A stretch of DNA of 64,000 nucleotides from Amphiura filiformis (lineage: Eukaryota; Echinodermata; Ophiuroidea; Amphilepidida; Amphiuridae). Where the stretch lies: contig NC_092640.1 of NCBI RefSeq assembly GCF_039555335.1, forward strand, positions 32,295,887 to 32,359,886, read 5' to 3'. The notes under the pieces were generated by a model that did no database searches, had not been told where the DNA came from, and was given only the letters and a program-made list of their open reading frames with translations. This document shows positions 46,492-58,086 of this stretch, in pieces. A program made the translations under genes and the position numbers. Positions within the stretch are counted from its first letter, which is position 1; the number at the start of each line of letters is the position of its first letter.

Positions 46492-46544
46492 ATGTGCTCT
46501 AATGTCCCAAAATAAATACTGTCCAAACGTTCATACCCCAGCCC

Positions 46545-46720
46545 TTAATTGCACAAAATAATTTTAAAAAAAGTGACTATATCTTATTAACCAATGATCC
46601 TATAGATATGCGACCACTGACTTTTTTGTTCCTTATGACGAGAGGAAAAGTTCGACTTATGGCACGACTCTCTAGGAAATGTGGTTAAAAAGATAGAGGG
46701 TTAAGTGCACAAAGTACAAC
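46545..46720. repeat. Direct repeat flanking palindromic element, right copy
   Basis: Same words and orientation as 43560-43735 (CCACTGACTTTTTTGTTCC, GGAAAAGTTCGACTTAT, AAAAAGATAGAGGGTTAAG). Both copies end near GTACACAAAGTAC-like sequence, so the palindromic element may have inserted into a tandem repeat of this unit. Confidence 0.75.
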
Positions 46721-47189
46721 GAAATGGTTTGTGACCGAATGCAAGACATCAAGGCATCTAAATATGGAGAAAATCACGAAAAAGTTAAATTTGGCCAACT
46801 TTTTTTGTACATCAATTATATAGGGTTCGAATTGGCATGTGGGCAAATTGGTTTGGGACTAAATTGACGATACGGTTTGTCCCGATTTACATTAGAATTG
46901 AGACTAGATTCTGCGCACGCGCACGGCTATGCTCCCGATACTTCAAATAGACAGACAGTCTAGTACATGATCAGCTGTGGTCCGTTTCGTTGCTGCAAAT
47001 AGTATTGATATCGATATTGATATTTTTACAGATCACGTGATATTTCGATATGATGATTCGAATTGTCACGTGATCGTCAAACCATGCATTTTTCTGACAA
47101 TGAGGTTTAGAACATTTGTACGGGCCCTAAAATGTGCTAGGGCATACTGGAAGATGAAGCATTATTTACTAATCAAGTTAGTCACCAGT

Positions 47190-47331
47190 CTAGTTAGCTC
47201 ATTCGATAAGGCATTCGACTATTGGTGCGAGAGGTTGCGTGTTCGAAACAGGGTGTTGGTGAGGTTTGTGGATCAACGTCTAGGCGTTGTGCCTGTGCGC
47301 AGCGCACTATAAATCACTGTGCTTTTTTTCA
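47190..47331 (+). repeat. tRNA-derived SINE, short copy
   Basis: TAGCTCATTCGATAAGGC resembles a pol III A box and GGTTGCGTGTTCGAAAC a B box. The 3' part TTGTGGATCAACGT, TGTGCCTGTGCG, CACTATAAATCACTGTGC and a T run match the end of the longer copy at 59604-59951. It is a SINE, not a working tRNA, because the acceptor stem is absent. Confidence 0.65.
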
Positions 47332-47538
47332 AGTGAAAAAAATTTGACTAGCATTTATATTTTCTAATCATATGAAAGAAAGAATGCAAAAAAGCAAAAA
47401 AAATATTCTGTTCCCAAGATGTTATGCAGTTAATCATTGTTTGAAAATTAATAAAGTTCAGTATCATATTTAGGCGGACTTTGTCAGTCTACTTTGTCAG
47501 TCTAACAGATTTACGCGCGCATCTCACGGCGGTGTATA

Positions 47539-49165
47539 GACCTTTTCCCACCATGCACCGTTCCAGGGGGGTATGAGTGTCGCAAAATACATCATCCCCC
47601 GGGGGAGTACAGAGTTACGTTCATTACATTCTGGAATACGGACATTTCGGCTGGTGCCTTCATCACAAAAAAGGAATCACCGATAATCATGATAATGGCG
47701 CACGACTCACTAATGCCTTTCGGGGGCAAAAACATTTCTATGCCTTATTGACATGATGTCGTCGCGAAAAAAAGTTTCCTGTTATCAGTGGACTTCGGTT
47801 ATATATATAAATGCGCATATATAAATGCGCACGTGACATCTACAAGTCGCCATACCGTGTTCAACGATGTAAGGTACCCGGATGTGCACAAATTCCACAC
47901 GCAAAAGTATAGGCGAAAATGACAGGTTACAAGGAAAATTGGCTTTGCAAAATAGTGGCATTGATTGCAAAGGGCAAAATAATTTGACCCGAAACATAAA
48001 CTCTTTATTTGGATTTTAACTTACGGAAAAAAAATTATGACGGAAAAGCTAGATATTGCTGATTTAAAAAGTTATATTTCATTATTTCCGTGCTAAATGG
48101 GCGTGGCAATTGGCCATATTGATGACGAAATGTGATTCTTACTGGCATTAAGGTCAGAACTGGGTAGCTGCCGATGATGTTATTTGATAATGTTTGCACG
48201 TAGGGAACTTAGGGGCTGTCATTTTCTTCGGAAGGAAGGGGTCATGGATTTATTTATTTGGGAGTCAAGATAAGTATTCCCCCCCCCCCGTAGTGCCAAT
48301 GAACATAACTCTGACCCTAATTTTAACTCTAATTATAACGTAAATTGAGGAAACTATAACTTTAGCCCTTTTCGGCACAATGACCCTCTCAAACTAATAG
48401 GCTAGATGTCCCCGCCCGACCTCCTCAACTCTAACTTACTCATTCGCTCGCAAATGGACAAAAAAACAAATTCAAAATGTGCTTTTAAGCACCTTTTTGT
48501 GTCCCCCATGCTAAATCGGTAATCTGTACACCCTTTGTCACCCTTTGACGTACAATTTAGAGTATAAACACGTAGATGACTGTACATGATCTAATCATCC
48601 CGGCTGGAAGATGTTGAGGAAGACTCGTATACTATACATCACGCTCATACGTTATATGACAATTTGACGTACAATCACGTATGTGATGCATGGTTTGAGG
48701 TTTATTCAGCTAGTAAGTTAGATCCGTCATACACATTATTGTCATGATATTATATTGTAATTGTATACGTCAATTTTGTTCAGTTTGATTCAACCGGCTT
48801 ATAAAGTTTTACTTTACACGGAAGGGGAAAGTTAGCAAAAAACAATTAATTTATGAGTGTAAAAGGGGAGGGGTGGTTTTGGGGGAAGGGGGGGGGGAAC
48901 AAATAATATTTATAAAATTATAAGTAAGGCGAGAAAGAGAGAAACCCTGTTCTACGGGCGAACGGACCTTTCAAGTAGGGTCGGTCGGTCGGTTGGTATT
49001 TTTGAAATTTTTTTAAATAACCCAAAAATCACAAAATCTGTAAATAAATTTCAATTTGAGAAAATACAAAAAAATTTCGAAATTTGGGGTCGGCATTCAT
49101 TTGTACAGGAAAAATTTGTTTTCCAATTTGTTCAAAATAGAACAGGGTTTTCGTTTTTCGTCGCA

Positions 49166-49244
<79 letters not shown>

Positions 49245-49884
49245 AAATAAATAAATAAACATTAGTTATGTTTGTACATGGGGGTGCTGTGCAATAATCA
49301 TGATCCTTTGATATCCATGATTTATCCTTGCAAATTTATAGCATCGAACCTCCAGCCAATGTTCCTTGCCAGTGCTAGCCACGAAACAAGGTCACAACTG
49401 AAGCCACTCCTTCAATGATCGCCATTTCAGTGATTGACAGTGATGTAATGCAAATATGGCGCTGGCCATCTGGTCACGTGCGCATTTATAAAAGCGCATT
49501 TATATATACAACCGAAGTCTACTGGTTATTGAAACCTAACTTTGTATATATTTTATATACCTAGAGGTGAAAAACTAATGACGGGACACGCAGTGATAAA
49601 TGGTCCACGTCCGTTTCACTTTTTTCGAAGATGAAAATAAGATGTAAACAATAATCTCTTACACAGATGTTCTGCATCGCTCCGTAACTGCATCACTCGT
49701 GTATTCAATAATTGCATAATTAGTAACATCGACGGCCTTTACGATAATCCGCATATATGGAATCAGTATGCCCATATTAAGACAAAATAATTGCAAAGAC
49801 CATCGGAGGCACACGATCTATGAGGTTAATTGACTACGTCATACTCCCCTGGAATAGTGCATTGTGGGATAGAGGGAAAAGGTC
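47539..49884. mobile_element. 2.3 kb element with imperfect inverted ends
   Basis: The left end GACCTTTTCCC, ATGCACCGTTCCAGGGG, GTATGA and the right end, reverse-complemented GACCTTTTCCC, ATGCACTATTCCAGGGG, AGTATGA, are inverted. A second inner pair is GACTTCGGTTATATATATAAATGCGC (about 47790) and GCGCATTTATATATACAACCGAAGTC (about 49490). The interior includes a (AAAT)n array and C and G runs but no recognised protein. It may be a large non-autonomous DNA transposon. Confidence 0.55.
49166..49260. repeat. (AAAT)n microsatellite
   Basis: About 23 AAAT tetranucleotides with one interruption. The minus-strand Ile-Tyr-Leu-Phe reading is a by-product. Confidence 0.95.
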
Positions 49885-50655
49885 AATTTACTTGCTCGAC
49901 ATCGTGTAATTACGCGGGCGCCATCGCGTAATGCACGTGAAATAGTGATGTGTAATCTACGATGTCACGTACAAAACAGCCTTATAATTTGGAGTACCTA
50001 CCTACCTATTCTCTTCGGGCCCTGTGGCCCACAAGGATGCAATTCTCAAAAACGTGGAGTACAAAACACAAAAACTTATTTTTAGCGGCGAAGCCGTACT
50101 TGTGTCTTTCGGTTCGTTCGTATATAAACCGTACACACTATTATGAAGTGTGTGAGATGTATGCAGTGACGACGTTTTACGTGCATGGATCTAATTTCGA
50201 ACTATTCATTTTTCGAATAGAATCCCTACTCATTTACTTTTGATCCCGTATCTATTCATTTTGATGAGATAATAATGTTCATTTTGATAAGGTATATCAC
50301 TTTGAACCGACAATCTTATAGTTTCCGATTTATTTTAACAAGTAACTATTCAAGTTGACAAGATCTTAAACTCATTATTTGACCAGATTACCTATTCCAT
50401 CTTAACAAGATTCTGTTATGTCCCCCTCGGAATAGACAAGTTATTCAAATTTGTTTTTATTGTCCACTTTTGACAAGACAAAATACCCAAATTTAATAAG
50501 TTGGATCATTTTTGACAATAATCTATTCATTTGTTCAAAATCTGATCAAATTGAATGAGTTTCTTGTCATTTTGATGAGAATATCCAATTCATAAAATAA
50601 ATATAATTTTTCATCAGGTTCGCCGTCCCAAAGAATAACTAAACAAGTAGGAAAG
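49885..50655. other. Gene-less stretch with degenerate repeats
   Basis: No supported gene. From about 50215 to 50600 words like CTATTCATTTTGATGAGAT and TTGACAAGATC recur loosely every 30-60 bases, suggesting an old degenerate tandem repeat. Confidence 0.4.
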
Positions 50656-50656
50656 T

Positions 50657-50728
50657 GATCCGCCCTGGAATCGAACCCGCTACCTCAGGTTTACGAGACC
50701 CGTGCCTTAACCACTCGGCCACAGGAGC
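50657..50728 (-). tRNA. tRNA-like sequence (Thr CGT-like), probably pseudogene or SINE head
   Basis: On the minus strand GCTCCTGTGGCCGAGTGGTT has the A box and D arm. Then CGGGT-CTCGTAA-ACCTG forms a five-pair anticodon stem with anticodon CGT (threonine), and GGGTTCGATTCC forms a B box. The T stem and acceptor stem pair poorly (GCGGG against CCAGG), so it is unlikely to work as a tRNA. Confidence 0.5.
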
Positions 50729-51449
50729 TTCATGATTCAGCTGGCTGAAATTAAAATTCGCTGATGATTTATTGTGCCAACAACCAAGTGTAAACAAACC
50801 AGACAAACGACTACTAAATAAGTACTATAATTTATATACCGTGTTTGTTTTTCCTAGCTTTTAATAAACTGCAATGTATCCATCTCAAGGTCAGTGGTTT
50901 AAATAAAATTAGATTTTTTCTTGTAATAAAATCTATTTTAAAGTATAACCTTCCATGGTTTAGAAGAGCCTCCCTCGTGTCCGTGGATAAAGAAATGTCG
51001 CGATTTCGCACTGCTCTCATTGGTAATTCCGTTTTAGCTGTTCTATTTTTTAAAGTTGTTGCTAAAATTGTCATTTCAGCACATTTCAGAGAATAAAATA
51101 TTGGCATTTGGTAAGTAGATAAAAGTGACAGTTATGATTCGGTTAATAAGTTTATATCAGATATATGTCGGGCAACGTGAAAAATCTGAACATGTCACCT
51201 TGGACCTAGGGATATCCCTCGGGGCTATGCCCCTCGAGGTATTCCACGCTTCCAAAGTCAAATGTTAGATTTTTCACAATTAATTCCCTCCAAATAACTG
51301 ATGCGCAATAATTAACCTATAAATAATTGATTGCTTATTCACTTTAATGCACCGCAATTAGTGCAGAGTATTTGCCGTAACTATGTTTACACTGACTCAG
51401 TAAATAACATCTGATGGTCAACATTGTGTCGCACTTTACGAATTGCTAT

Positions 51450-51750
51450 ATTAGGCCAAAAAAAATATTGTTGTGTTGCCCTCAAGTGGGAAAATGGGAA
51501 ATTTGGGTAGGACGGTTTTTAACCTTCAGTTTGTAAAAATCCATTCAAATATTAAATAATGCTTCTTCAATTAGGGGACATTTGTCAATTTTGACTTCTG
51601 GATACCTGTTAGACATCAATTAAAGACTAGTCTTTCAATAAAATATTAATTTTAAGTGAAAAACATTGAGTTGCACCCCTGATTTTTCAGGATTTAGGGT
51701 CGGACGGTTGAGGGCAACACAACAATTTTTTTTTTTTTTTTGGCCTTATA
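51450..51750. mobile_element. MITE with TTAGGCCAAAAAAAAT ends
   Basis: The left arm TTAGGCCAAAAAAAATATTG, then TTGTGTTGCCCTCAA, is matched inverted by TTGAGGGCAACACAACAA, then a T run, then TTGGCCTTATA at the right end. About 300 bp, non-coding. Confidence 0.75.
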
Positions 51751-51986
51751 AGACAAGCAATTAAGAAATCATCATTGTGATTGAGCGAGTGGGTAAGAAA
51801 GCAACACGGTACTGGACAGGTGTTTTAATATTTGAGGCTAATTTGGACAAAATTACAAGACAACTTACAATACTTACAATACTTACAAGGCACATCTTGG
51901 CTGCAGCTCATCGTAGAATTATTAGATACTCGTACTACTCGACGACGAAACATCGATAAACACATTTTGCATCACTCCGAGGGGCT

Positions 51987-52475
51987 TTGCTTACTTGCTT
52001 ATTTCGGATGGTTTTCCCGAACCACGACAGCTCTCCATATCCTCCTGTCCTGTATCGACTATCGCCGTTCCCAAGTCAGATGCTTCCAGTCCGGTGTCTT
52101 GCTTGAGTACATCTACATATGTAAGGGGTGGTCTACCAGGGTTTCTTGTTCCATGTTTGGGTGCCCAGTTTATCAGGTTGGCGACAGGTTCGAACTTGCT
52201 CCTGAAGCAGTGGCCAGCGAAGCGTGTTCTCCTTTCTCTGATCTTCTCTGAGAGCCTTCGGAGGTCTCCATACAACTCTTTGTTGCTTATGTGCTGCTTC
52301 CAATTGATGTTGTACACTGCCCTAAGCATACGGGTCTAACAGCCATTCAGCTCTTTAGATAGTTTGGGAGTTATGGTCCAGGCTTCACATCCGTACGTTA
52401 ACACAGACTCCACTGTTGCACTGAAGACCCGCAGTTTGAAATTCTTTGGTAGAGCAGACTTCCAGAGGGGCTTTA
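51987..52475 (-). mobile_element. LINE 3'-end fragment with target-site duplication
   Basis: Minus-strand reading gives the C-terminal region of a LINE protein: SVLTYGCEAWTITPKL, one stop, RRTRFAGHCFRSKFEPVANL, RNPGRPPLTYVDVLKQDTG. The 3' tail is a short AAGCAAGTAAGCAAAG repeat. The 10-base word GAGGGGCTTT occurs at both borders (about 51978 and 52467) and only once at the matching place in block A. That makes it the target-site duplication and dates the insertion after the block duplication. The last 112 residues (51991-52329) are open. Confidence 0.8.
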
Positions 52476-52632
52476 GTTACCCTGAACAATACAGAATATT
52501 CGCGTATAGTTCGTCGTTTGTTAATTTTTGATTAGTAAGTACACAATAATTTGTTCTTCAAGGCACCGATTCGCAAAAGTATCAGTTTCGAGAAAAACAT
52601 AATACTTTCATCTTCGTTATTCAGTCTTCAGC

Positions 52633-53758
52633 ATGGGTACTTTTTGGAATGAAACCGGAACTTGTAATAGCAATGATAGCATTGATAATGTTTTGAATTT
52701 CACAGATTCTGAAGCTGCTGCAAAGGCAATGTACACCACTACCGAGAAAATTATCATAGCTGTTCTTGTACCTTTCATTTCAGCCTTCGGCCTTTTCGGC
52801 AATGGCTCGTTTTTATTCATGTATTTTAGATTACCAGAAACGCGAGTTTCGTTATCGACGTTTATGGCACATCTTGCAGTTTGCGATATGTTTTATCTTT
52901 TATCCTTTAACATTTGGTACGTATTTATTCTTTATAACAACCCCATAAACTTTGCAATGCCAGTTCATACTTCGTTCGAGTGCGCGATATACAAAATTTC
53001 CATTGATTTGTGGTATTATACGTCGCTTGGAATAGTAACGCTGATCACCGTTGAACGTTATATCGCCGTGTGCCATCCACTGAGACACCGAAGTATAAAC
53101 TCGACAAGACGGGTTTTTAAGCTTCTTGCAGTCATTTGGATCGGTGCGTTCATGATTACTCTAAGTGAAGTTCCAAAATCGGTTAAATTAACAACATATT
53201 GCGTTTTTTGGCCTACCGAATACCAACACCTCGCTATTAAAACTATCAACACATGCGGACCTTTAAACGTTGTTGCCAATATTTACGGAAGCTCTTCTGT
53301 AATTATGACTTTCGTCATATCACTATCAATAAACGTGGTACTTTTTATTAATATCATACGTGAACTTAGAAGAAGTTGCCGCTTGCAGAACTCATCAACA
53401 ATGGGTAAGATGCAAAGCGCAACCATAACCCGTGCTCTTATTTTAAATGGTGTCATCTTCTTTGTCTGCCAGATGCCATATCGAGTTCTGATCATGAATG
53501 ACATATTGGACACAGCAGGAAATGTATCGTTCATAAATCGTGAATTTGAGTCGTTATTAGTAACCATTGGTAGAGCATTTTGTTGATGAATCGATTGTAA
53601 ATCCGTATTTGTATTGTAATTGCACTGATTACAGGTTTGCGATGTTACGCGCTATGATGGGTAAAAGATGTTGCGGTAAGAATATCCCTGGGGCACATTC
53701 CAAAAGGAATATGTCGCAAATCGTATCAACGAACACTGAGGAAGTTTCGACTTTGTAA
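52633..53758 (+). pseudogene. Class A peptide-receptor-like GPCR, copy B, frameshifted in TM7
   Basis: The paralog of the receptor at 20338. The frame from MGTFWNETGTCNSND is open for 317 residues and covers an N-glycosylatable N-terminus (NET, NFT), TM1 with GNGS, LAVCD, the TM3 Cys in FECAIYK, ERYIAVCHPL, TM4-TM6 with CQMPYR and the start of TM7. It then ends at 53586 because two bases are missing around 53578-53602 (four T instead of five, then CG instead of TCA). The NPYLY end and the tail lie in another frame up to 53758. As it stands the product would lack NPxxY and be non-functional. Copy A is intact at this place but broken elsewhere. Confidence 0.8.
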
Positions 53759-54066
53759 AATTAAGGATGTATACCGTAAATTCTCATCTACAAGCATAAT
53801 TATTAAGTGCTAAATTAATCCAGACTCCATCCATCGACAAAATTATGGAGTTTGGGCAAATAAATTACCGATACAAGCATCATTTATAAACAAGTACTAT
53901 TGTAAGACGAATCTATGGCATAATTACAGCTATTTCGTATTAATTTAGCTTTCATCAAAAACACTCTATGCTTGTGGACGAGGTAATACGGTATTTACTA
54001 TTTAATGTAAACTAGAGCACATGTAGTTGCTAGAGCACCTGTACCGGCAATTATTAAAAGCCAAGA

Positions 54067-55215
54067 GCACTAATTGTAGCATAAATGATTCCTGTGTATT
54101 GTCACCAAGTTTGATCACAATTAAGTCATTTTTAAGATCCTCACATGTAGACCTTTGACCTCGATGGCCCTCTCTCACGGTTGTTTGATGGCGCGTAGAA
54201 CTGTATTCATTTTTAAGCAAAGTTGAACGCTGATGGCGCTATTTATCTAAAAACTTGTTTGTAGACACTTGTAAAATGATATCAAAACATAATAAGAATG
54301 AGTAACATTATAGCTAGAAATTTTTCAAACTACTTTGATCATGATGAAAGGCATGACTCATTTTATAAGGCTGAATTAAATTAAAAATATACGTAAATAG
54401 CGCCCTTAATTGGTACACAAAATATACAGTTAATAGAATTAAAATTACCACAAAAAGGCAGAAAAAGATGAACAATTCGATAACAAAAAGAAAATCTAAG
54501 TTAAAAATAGCTAAAAATATATATGTGTATATTAGTGTGATATCTGCTGGTATCCAATTGTCTTGACATATATTATGCTTTGTATTGTTTGTATTAGTTT
54601 ATGGTTATGTAGCTGTATATATTCTTTTGTAAAGCGCTCCGTTTTTTGTGGGGCGCTCAATAAATGCCTATTATGTTATGGTATGTTATGTTATAAGGTC
54701 TAGAATGTTTTGTAAGAAATCATTAAGAAATTTTCACATCAAACAACCGTGCTCTTAATTTTTGACATGTTCCCGAGGATTCGCTGCACCAAGTTTCAAC
54801 CCAATCGATCAAACTTTGTAATTGGACCTTTAAATTCCGTTGACCTCGGATGGATGACCTTGGATGTTCCTCTCTTGAAGGAATATTTGCACCAAGGCTG
54901 ACCAAGCCAATCGGATTTTCACGTTACAATGTTTGCAATTTGGCCCCTCAAATGACCTTTCACCTCAGGGTCCCTTAGCGAAGGTTAATTACTACAAGTC
55001 TTGCGCACGTTTAACCAATATCACCATGTAAATTTCAACTTTATTTGTCAAAACTCAAATCGCGATAAAACACATAGCTGGACAGACAGACAGAGACCGC
55101 TCACATTATTTTAATAATCATGATAATATAAACTGGCCTCAAAAACAAACTTATAATTTTTCACAAGGTCACATCTTAAAATCCTGTCCATAAAAATGAA
55201 CAAAAATTGCACACA
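54067..55215. other. Intergenic, old repeats
   Basis: No gene is supported. Words such as TCAAACAACCGTG (also at about 34447), ACCAAGTTTCAACCCAATCG, GACCTTTGACCTC and CAGACAGACAGAGACCGC mark a common old dispersed repeat. An ATGTTATG run lies near 54670. Confidence 0.4.
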
Positions 55216-55634
55216 GGATTACTTCAATACTCTACTCTAAACACTGGTCAGTAACCAAACAGTTGTCCAATTGACACAACAGCAAAATGCACTGACATGG
55301 AACAGCTTCCTGGACCACATTCACAGCCCAATAATTGGCACCCAACACAAGAAATCTGTGAGTAAATGGAAGTGTGGAACAAGACCTGTTTCTTAAAGAA
55401 AGTGTGTGAAAAGCAGAAGCAGCCCCGTTCCACACTATTCCACTTACTCTTTTGAAATAATCACCTGTGTAAGGAACTTGTACGCATTCTCACATATTTC
55501 GTTTGCTGGGCTCCCATTATTCGCCTGTGAATGTGGTCCCGGAAGCTGTTCCGTGTCAGTGCATTTTACTGTTGTGTCAGTTGGACAACTGCTTGGTTAC
55601 TGACATGTGTTTAGAGTAGTGTATTAAAGTAATC
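55216..55634. mobile_element. Foldback MITE with long TIRs next to a LINE
   Basis: The left arm begins GGATTACTTCAATACTCTAC and the right arm, reverse-complemented, GGATTACTTTAATACACTAC. They stay matched for about 110 bases (CAGTAACCAAACAGTTGTCC, AAAATGCACTGACATGGAAC, GGACCACATTCACAG). The centre is non-coding. Its right border coincides with the 3' end of the RT fragment that follows. Confidence 0.8.
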
Positions 55635-56525
55635 CACGGTATTTGAAGCTGGTTACTGTGCCTAGCCTTTGCTCACTTATTTCCACTGCTTCATTGATTC
55701 CTGATGGATTGTTGGTCATCAGCTTGGTCTTTTCTGCACTTATTTCCATTCCATACCTCTGTGATATTTGATGAAGGTTATTAATCAGGGACTTGAGTTC
55801 TTTCTCACTGCCAGCTAAGCCATCTATATCATCAGCGAAGCGAAGATTAGATACTGCTCTGCTTCCGATGCTAACAGTTCCCTCATGGTTCTCTAGTGCA
55901 TCAGCCATAATCTTTCCAGGAACAAGTTGAAAAGCGTTGGTGATAGCAGGCAACCTTGTCTCACCCCGACTGATGTTTGAAACCAATTACTTATGTTTCC
56001 ATTTGCCAGCACTGCACTCATGGCATTACTGTACAGCTGTTCGATGGTACGCGCTAGTGTTGGGTTGATGTTATACGTCCTCATAGTGGCCCAGAGTGCA
56101 GCATGCCACACCCTATCGAACGCCTTCTTAAAGTCAATGAAGACATGGTATAGGTCCTGCTGGTGTTGGAGATGTTTTTCACACGGTATTCTAAGATTGA
56201 ATATCTGTTCTGTGGTACTCCTTCCTGCTCAGAAGCCTGCCTGTTCTTCAGCAATGATGTTCTCCGCCAGAGGTTTCAGTCTGTTCAAGATAAGTCTTAA
56301 CATTATTTTGCTGGGATGGCTGATGAGGCTGATTGTGCGGTAGTTCTGACAAAGCTGGAGATTCCTTTTCTTGGGGAGTGTAATCACTAGAGACTGTGTC
56401 CAAGGTGTAGGCCATTTGCCCGTCTTCCAAATGTTGTTACATAATTATCTTTGTAAGCACGTCAATAGCTGCATCACGTGCTGCTTGAACAAGCTCACCT
56501 GGAACGTTATCTATGCCTAAAAAGT
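55620..56525 (-). pseudogene. LINE reverse transcriptase fragment, decayed
   Basis: Minus-strand pieces in several frames: GIDNVPGELVQAARDA, NYRTISLISHPSKIML, AENIIAEEQAGF, then HVFIDFKKAFDRVWHAALW (palm), VGVRQGCLLSPTLFNLFLE, and after a frame shift VSNLRFADDIDGLAG with the catalytic FADD and then MEISAEKTKLM. The order is that of a LINE RT. Frame shifts and stops show it is dead. It may be the same broad type as the 51987-52475 fragment. Confidence 0.8.
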
Positions 56526-56562
56526 GCTAGACGTATATAAATGTATAATGCGCACAAAATGT

Positions 56563-56810
56563 ATCTATCTTCGAAAGACCCCAGCCTGAAGTTCACCAAA
56601 ACAGAGCGCTGACAGATCCTTGATTTTAATCATATCAAAGGTCCAAAAATTTCTCATTCCTCTCTTTTTTGGTTTTTACCAGGCGATTTTCAACCAGAAT
56701 AAAAGAAAGATCCTTGATTTTGACCGTTCGCAGCTCTTAAAGACCCTCGTTTTACCGGAACGCCGTCAGGCTCCCAAAGTCCCACCATCTTCCCGGGGGA
56801 ACTGATATCC
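56563..56810. repeat. Inverted-end repeat, copy 2
   Basis: Shares GATCCTTGATTTTGA, TGGTTTTTACCAGGCGATT, CAGGCTCCCAAAG and CCCGGGGGAACTGATATCC with 23143-23385. Confidence 0.6.
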
Positions 56811-57180
56811 GTGTAAACAAGCTCCATTGTGAGATGATATCCGATTCCGGATCACGATCAATTCCGATCGTCTCCGATTAATTCATACCCGGCAATTACG
56901 TGTTGAAATTTAGAATTTAGATATCAATGGAGAGACGCGATTACAAAACCTGGGAGCTAGGGAAAACAAATTTAGTTATCTCTTTGCGAACCGACACGGC
57001 GGATACAACATGCTCTATACATTATGATTTGATGATTTGATGACTCAAGACTATTTTATATTATGTGTATGGACCGGCTAAGAAGAAATAAATAAATATC
57101 ACTACAAATCTACATCTCAATTGTCAGGTCGTGTTGTTATGACCAACACTCACCGAACACTCACCGAGTTTTAAAGAATC

Positions 57181-57545
57181 AATTTGAAGAAAACTTACTT
57201 TTCTTGCTGATAGTTTCGTCAGTGAGCCACTGACTTTATATCAAAGCTTGGTGTTGTTGCGATGATCCAACAGCTGATGACTGGCGGGAAGTTATGTCAC
57301 TTCCGATAGCGATGCCCGGGTAGCGATGTTCGTCTTGCTAGAACAGAGACGAGGGGATCTACAATCCAAGTCACGCTTATGATCCACTTTTGAAGACTGC
57401 TAGCAAGACTAACATCGCTGCCGGAAGTGACATAACTGCTCGCCAATCAACAGGTGTTGGATCTTAACAACAACAAGCTTTGATAAAGTCAATGGCTCAC
57501 TGACAAAACTGTCAGCAAGAAAAAGTAATAAGTTTTCTTCAAATT
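57181..57545. mobile_element. Foldback MITE with TIRs of about 170 bp
   Basis: The left arm (AATTTGAAGAAAACTTACTT, GTCAGTGAGCCACTGACTTTAT, AGTTATGTCACTTCCG) is matched inverted by the right arm (CGGAAGTGACATAACT, AAAGTCAATGGCTCACTGAC, AAGTTTTCTTCAAATT). The arms differ by small indels. It is non-coding, and the apparent frame at 57409-57615 is part of the arm. Confidence 0.75.
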
Positions 57546-57893
57546 GGTTTTGACAAAAGAAAAACTCTCTTAATTCGTTAATTACCAAACCTGATGAATT
57601 AACGTGTTTCAACATTCACCGCGTTTATACTCACCAATTCAGGAGGGTGAACGTTCATAAGACCAATGCCGGCTCATGTGGTTACAACAGTGCTGGACCT
57701 AGGATACATCATTTTTAACGCATGCGTGTTCGTCACTAGAGCTTACAGATTTCAGTCGCTTATCCCATATATAGAATCCCTGACCAATACGTGCCCGGCA
57801 TAATCAAAGATTAAATACAATACCGCTCTTTTCAAAGACACTAATCGTACAGGTACGAGTGATGTCAGCATAATGTTAAATTTCTATAGATGA

Positions 57894-58086
57894 GTTGACC
57901 TCAATGTTTATCAACAAAGGCAAGGGACTGGTATATCTTTATGCTTGAGTGAACCCCATGCAACCACTACACTGTTCAATAGTCTTATTGTGATGTGGCG
58001 GGAGTTTTAAAAACTCGAGCCCTGAACAAAATATGATGCGTGCGCATACTGCCAGGCATTGACGTCAGAAGTCAACTTATCTATAG
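57894..58086. mobile_element. MITE with CTATAGATRAGTTGAC ends, copy 2
   Basis: The ends are CTATAGATGAGTTGAC and GTCAACTTATCTATAG. The interior TTTATCAACAAAGGCAAGGGACT and CACTACACTGTTCAATAG matches the minus strand of 12695-12942. Confidence 0.7.

Larger units (their letters stand above)
43741..46516. mobile_element. Long palindromic element split by a LINE
   Basis: The left arm (43741-44030) and right arm (44060-44334) are complementary over nearly 300 bases around a centre near 44045. The right arm stops at ATATGTCTGATG where the LINE tail begins. Its missing end (TGCTCTAATGTCCCA, AATACTGTCCAAACG) reappears at 46492-46516 beyond the LINE, matching the start of the left arm. The palindrome therefore predates the LINE insertion. 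Confidence 0.75.
51958..54066. repeat. Segmental duplication block B (GPCR and flanks)
   Basis: The counterpart of 20190-22345 in the same orientation, beginning ACATTTTGCATCACTCCGAGG and ending in AGAGCACCTGTACCGGCAATT. A LINE fragment (51987-52475) interrupts the upstream flank, and the 590-base downstream segment of block A is missing here. Confidence 0.85.

Noticed and set aside
49029..49262. Hydrophobic Ile-Tyr-Leu-Phe frame that looks like a membrane peptide
   Set aside because: It translates an (AAAT)n microsatellite.
50657..50728. Functional tRNA-Thr gene
   Set aside because: The anticodon arm and boxes are good, but the acceptor and T stems do not pair; kept only as tRNA-like.
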